7,859 nucleotides of DNA from an uncultured Clostridium sp. GTDB taxonomy: Bacteria; Bacillota; Clostridia; Christensenellales; Borkfalkiaceae. A program made the position numbers and the translations under genes. Under the pieces are notes generated by a model, which saw only the letters and a program-made list of their open reading frames with translations, had not been told where the DNA came from and searched no databases. The stretch covers positions 1-7,859 of the forward strand of contig USMU01000068.1 in assembly GCA_900555925.1 (NCBI GenBank), in the 5' to 3' direction. This document shows positions 5,889-7,859 of the stretch, in pieces. Within the stretch, counting starts at the first letter, position 1. Each line of letters opens with the position of its first letter.

Positions 5889-6110
5889 TCATAAACCGCT
5901 TCGCGGAGGATATGCTTCAACTTGCAGGGGATTTTCTTTTCGAGCCCCGTCAAGAACAACGGGCTCCGTTCTGATAGAGGCAATCCCTGTCGTTTCAAGG
6001 AATAAATCGTTCCCGAAATATTCTATCGTATATCGTTTAATATACGCCAAATCGGCGGCAGCTATAACGGACTCATACTCATAATATAAATTTTCAAGGT
6101 ATTTATCCAT
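5889..6110 (-). CDS. Doubtful 73-residue ORF, possible gene remnant
   Basis: Starts MDKYLENLYYEYESV and has an amphipathic, Tyr/Glu-rich first half (about 1-37), then a second half (ASIRTEPVVLDGARKENPL) that looks less protein-like. There is no good ribosome site: only GAG about 10 nt before the ATG. A second ORF in another frame (5801-5998) overlaps its end and runs to the edge of the minus-strand terminator, so a frameshifted or decayed longer gene is possible. The first half is the part most likely to be true coding sequence. No family was recognised. It could equally be a transcribed non-coding element with accidental open frames. Confidence 0.3.
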   Translation of the reverse strand: MDKYLENLYYEYESVIAAADLAYIKRYTIEYFGNDLFLETTGIASIRTEPVVLDGARKENPLQVEAYPPRSGL

Positions 6111-6621
6111 CGCTTTTCTCGTCCCAGCGGCATTCCCCTACTTTTGGACCGGAGCAGACCATAAAAATAAAAAAGTCAAGCATCGAATAACGAATTTTCC
6201 AGGTCCCTAAATTTTACATGTGTAAAGAATTTTCCGAGAGCTCCCGCACCTATTTACAGTGCGTAAAAACAGGCCGTAAAATGTTCCTTATCCGCCCAGA
6301 GTCGATTCCATTACCGTATCGCGTTGATAACTCCCGAGAAACAGGTGACGAAGTCCCTCTTTCACTTCCGCTCATCGAATCGCTTTTGGCGCCGTCCTCC
6401 TTCTCGTTCGGTTCGTTTCCTCCACAAGCAACCGAGGTAAGCGGTATAGCAACTTCATTCCGGCACACAAAATAGTTACTATCCTTTTTTTGTAAGCCAT
6501 ACCTTACAGCGCGTTACATACTATCATCCACAAAAGGCAAGTATTTGATGTAAGTTTAATTGACTTATAAAAACATCTACCTTTTTATAAATTTTAATAA
6601 TTTTTCATTTTCCGCTAAAAA
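6111..6621. other. Gene-poor stretch with two-strand open patch and small inverted repeats
   Basis: No supported gene. About 6218-6475 is open on the plus strand (85 codons) and 6250-6468 on the minus strand (72 codons), neither with a Shine-Dalgarno. Short inverted repeats fall here: CGCAC/GTGCG (6245-6249, 6259-6263), GAAGT/ACTTC (6350-6354, 6364-6368) and CGATTC/GAATCG (6303-6308, 6377-6382) enclosing it. A TTTACA-TG-TGTAAA palindrome sits at 6213-6226, and GAATTTTCC occurs twice (6191-6199, 6228-6236). From about 6480 the base use turns strongly AT-rich and nothing further is seen up to the hydrolase terminator. A structured RNA or a decayed repeat element would both fit. Confidence 0.4.
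6213..6226. promoter_or_regulatory. Isolated palindrome TTTACA-TG-TGTAAA
   Basis: Perfect 6-bp arms around a 2-bp centre, the size of a typical dimeric repressor site. No promoter or gene start is convincingly placed next to it, so its role is unknown. Confidence 0.25.
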
Positions 6622-6632
6622 AGTAAAAAATG

Positions 6633-6660
6633 GCTTCTTCCAAGTATTTTTGGAAGAAGC
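6633..6660 (-). terminator. Intrinsic terminator of the hydrolase gene
   Basis: An 11-bp perfect stem (GCTTCTTCCAA 6633-6643 with TTGGAAGAAGC 6650-6660) and a 6-nt loop. On the minus strand it is followed by CATTTTTTACTTTTTT, a clear U-tract. It lies about 18 nt after the hydrolase stop. A smaller hairpin (AAGCTC 6657-6662 with GAGCTT 6668-6673) shares four bases with it, so the two cannot form fully together. Confidence 0.9.
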
Positions 6661-6678
6661 TCATATAGAGCTTTTATT

Positions 6679-7434
6679 TCAAGAATTATGTTCGAGCCAC
6701 TTCAAGGTTTCCTTGACAAAGGGATATTGTCCGTCGGAATCCTTTACGGAGGAACCATGACAATGTCCGCCGGGCAATTCGATGAGTCGAATATCCGCAT
6801 TTTGATTAAAAGTGGAGACTGCGCGGGCAAAAAGCCGATTTTGTTCGGGACGACAAGGCATATCCTCGCGGTAGAACATTAAAAGCATGCGGGTAAAACG
6901 CGTATTTTCATCGACATAATAGAGCGGGGCATATTCGTCAATCCTCTGTAAAAGAGGATTCTCACCTCGTTCCCTTTTAATAACGTTGAAGTGGGAAGTG
7001 GTTTGAGCACTGTCGATAATCCAACCGGAAATATCCAAAGGCGAGAGATTCAGAGCATTCAGATAACGAGGATTGAGGCAAAGCATCAAGGCAATCCAAG
7101 CGCCGGCAGACTGTCCCGCGACAAAGATTTGCCCGTTTCCCGAAAAATGTGAGAGGTTTTTCTTTATGTATGCTATTGCCTTAGCGCAGTCATTGATATA
7201 ATCCGGAAAAGTGGCTCCGTCGCCGTACAAACGATAATTTACCGATATAAAACCATATCCACTGTCCGCAAAGCTCTCCCCGATTTCCCGAAAATTTTCA
7301 TCGTCCTTGTCTCCGGCTTCTAGTCCACCACCATGAAAATAGATGATAATGGGAAGCTCTTTTCCGTCAGGCAGGTATGCGTCGAGTTTATTTTTTTCGC
7401 CACAATCGTAAGCGACATCAAAAAACTTTTTCAT
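6679..7434 (-). CDS. Alpha/beta-hydrolase, HSL-like carboxylesterase
   Basis: 251 residues, with no signal peptide, so cytoplasmic. The fold marks are in the usual order: HGGG oxyanion-hole motif at 34-37, the nucleophile elbow GQSAGA with Ser109, a likely acid Asp201 in YREDMP, and His224 in GGHCHG (His226 is the alternative) near the end. These define the hormone-sensitive-lipase-like/esterase group that cleaves short acyl or acetyl esters. The closest functional types are carbohydrate acetyl-esterases and general carboxylesterases; the substrate cannot be told from sequence. The start at 7434 has GGAG 6 nt upstream. An in-frame TTG at 7446 would include that site and is rejected. It is a single-gene unit with its own promoter and terminator. 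No sugar-degradation or transport genes are nearby to suggest the substrate. Confidence 0.93.
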   Translation of the reverse strand: MKKFFDVAYDCGEKNKLDAYLPDGKELPIIIYFHGGGLEAGDKDDENFREIGESFADSGYGFISVNYRLYGDGATFPDYINDCAKAIAYIKKNLSHFSGNGQIFVAGQSAGAWIALMLCLNPRYLNALNLSPLDISGWIIDSAQTTSHFNVIKRERGENPLLQRIDEYAPLYYVDENTRFTRMLLMFYREDMPCRPEQNRLFARAVSTFNQNADIRLIELPGGHCHGSSVKDSDGQYPFVKETLKWLEHNS

Positions 7435-7440
7435 ACTTTT

Positions 7441-7444
7441 CTCC
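7441..7444 (-). promoter_or_regulatory. Ribosome binding site of the hydrolase gene
   Basis: GGAG on the minus strand, 6 nt before the ATG at 7434. It overlaps the alternative in-frame TTG codon at 7446 and so excludes it. Confidence 0.75.
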
Positions 7445-7531
7445 AAAAAGTAGCGCCTCGTTAACTTTCAAGACGAAAAAATTTATCTATACAAAGACTT
7501 CGGAAAATTAATAGGCGTATCATTAAACATA

Positions 7532-7560
7532 AATATAGCATATTTTTATCTTTTTGTCAA
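7532..7560 (-). promoter_or_regulatory. Promoter of the hydrolase gene
   Basis: On the minus strand a perfect TTGACA (7560-7555), a 17-bp spacer and TATATT (7537-7532), preceded by TGC, which makes an extended -10. The predicted start near 7525 gives a leader of about 90 nt with no obvious riboswitch fold. Confidence 0.85.
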
Positions 7561-7832
7561 TCCCGCCAATACTCTTTTTGACATTTGTTTTTCCTTTTCG
7601 CCAATTTATCTTCTCTTTTTTCAAAAATTTCTATAACTCATTATACTCTATTTTTTTCGTCGTTTACTGTCATATTTTTATACTCTTTCATTGATTTACG
7701 ACTAAAAAATTAAAATCTTTCTCTCAATACAATTTTTTATAAGCGTTCCTATTTCCCTTTTTGATAAAATCACTTTCTATCAAAATTTTAAGACCTGTTT
7801 AAAATATAACAATATTTCCTCACGAGACAAAT
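7561..7832. other. AT-rich, pyrimidine-rich non-coding stretch
   Basis: No gene on either strand. The plus strand is dominated by T runs. ATACTCT occurs three times (7569, 7643, 7680) and CGCCAAT twice (7564, 7599), which may be chance in such biased DNA. A TTGACA at 7578-7583 has no matching -10. It separates the hydrolase promoter from the hairpin at the window edge. Confidence 0.5.
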
Positions 7833-7859
7833 CCCGCCAAACTTTTTAAGTTTGGCGGG
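7833..7859. terminator. Perfect hairpin at the window edge
   Basis: A 12-bp perfect stem (CCCGCCAAACTT 7833-7844 with AAGTTTGGCGGG 7848-7859) and a TTT loop. It could be the terminator of a minus-strand gene lying beyond the window, but the following minus-strand bases (ATTTGTCTCG) are a poor U-tract. The plus-strand flank is cut off. The AATCCCGCCAA that opens it also occurs at 7559-7569. Confidence 0.5.

Noticed and set aside
6560..6760. A 66-codon plus-strand ORF
   Set aside because: It runs across the hydrolase terminator hairpin and into the antisense of the hydrolase end; no ribosome site, only a weak upstream promoter-like pair.
7561..7832. A degenerate CRISPR-like array from the 37/74-bp spacing of ATACTCT
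   Set aside because: The shared unit is only 7 bp, no longer repeat is seen, and the DNA is strongly biased in composition.

Overview
The window reads as low-to-moderate GC Bacillota DNA, probably Clostridia-like. The grounds are strong purine-rich Shine-Dalgarno sites, several near-consensus TTGACA/TATAAT-type promoters with 17-bp spacers, U-tailed intrinsic terminators, and DegV and lipobox proteins. Placement below class level is not possible from the sequence alone. No rRNA, tRNA, CRISPR array, transposase or recombinase gene was recognised.

Layout, left to right. (1) 108-995 (-): a complete DegV-family lipid-binding protein with its own extended -10 promoter. (2) 1228-2168 (-): a two-gene operon with an ATGA start/stop overlap, encoding a membrane protein with a winged-helix-like region and a zinc ribbon, then a small lipoprotein; a hairpin at 1163-1190 ends it before the degV-type promoter. 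(3) 2389-5706 (+): four genes reading the opposite way from a strong divergent promoter. They encode an SPFH-domain protein with three C-terminal zinc ribbons (YdjI-like), a tail-anchored protein with two zinc ribbons (YdjG-like), a single-span protein with a soluble beta-rich domain, and a four-span protein with a charged tail. A strong hairpin at 5730-5761 closes the run. (4) 5707-6678: a gene-poor stretch with a second, minus-strand terminator, one or two doubtful small minus-strand ORFs, and a patch at about 6218-6475 that is open on both strands and rich in short inverted repeats. (5) 6679-7434 (-): an alpha/beta-hydrolase esterase with a clear promoter and terminator. (6) 7435-7859: AT-rich non-coding DNA ending in a perfect hairpin.

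How the genes may work together: the divergent block at 1228-5706 looks like one functional unit. Its proteins carry six zinc-ribbon-like CxxC...CxxC units in three proteins, and it supplies an SPFH scaffold, several membrane anchors and a lipoprotein, with no enzyme. As I recall, Bacillus subtilis has related ydjG and ydjI genes in an operon with pspA, a membrane-stress system. Here pspA is absent from the window and small unrecognised membrane proteins take its place. The most economical reading is a variant envelope-stress or membrane-scaffold module, possibly regulated by the divergent gene pair. That reading is inference.
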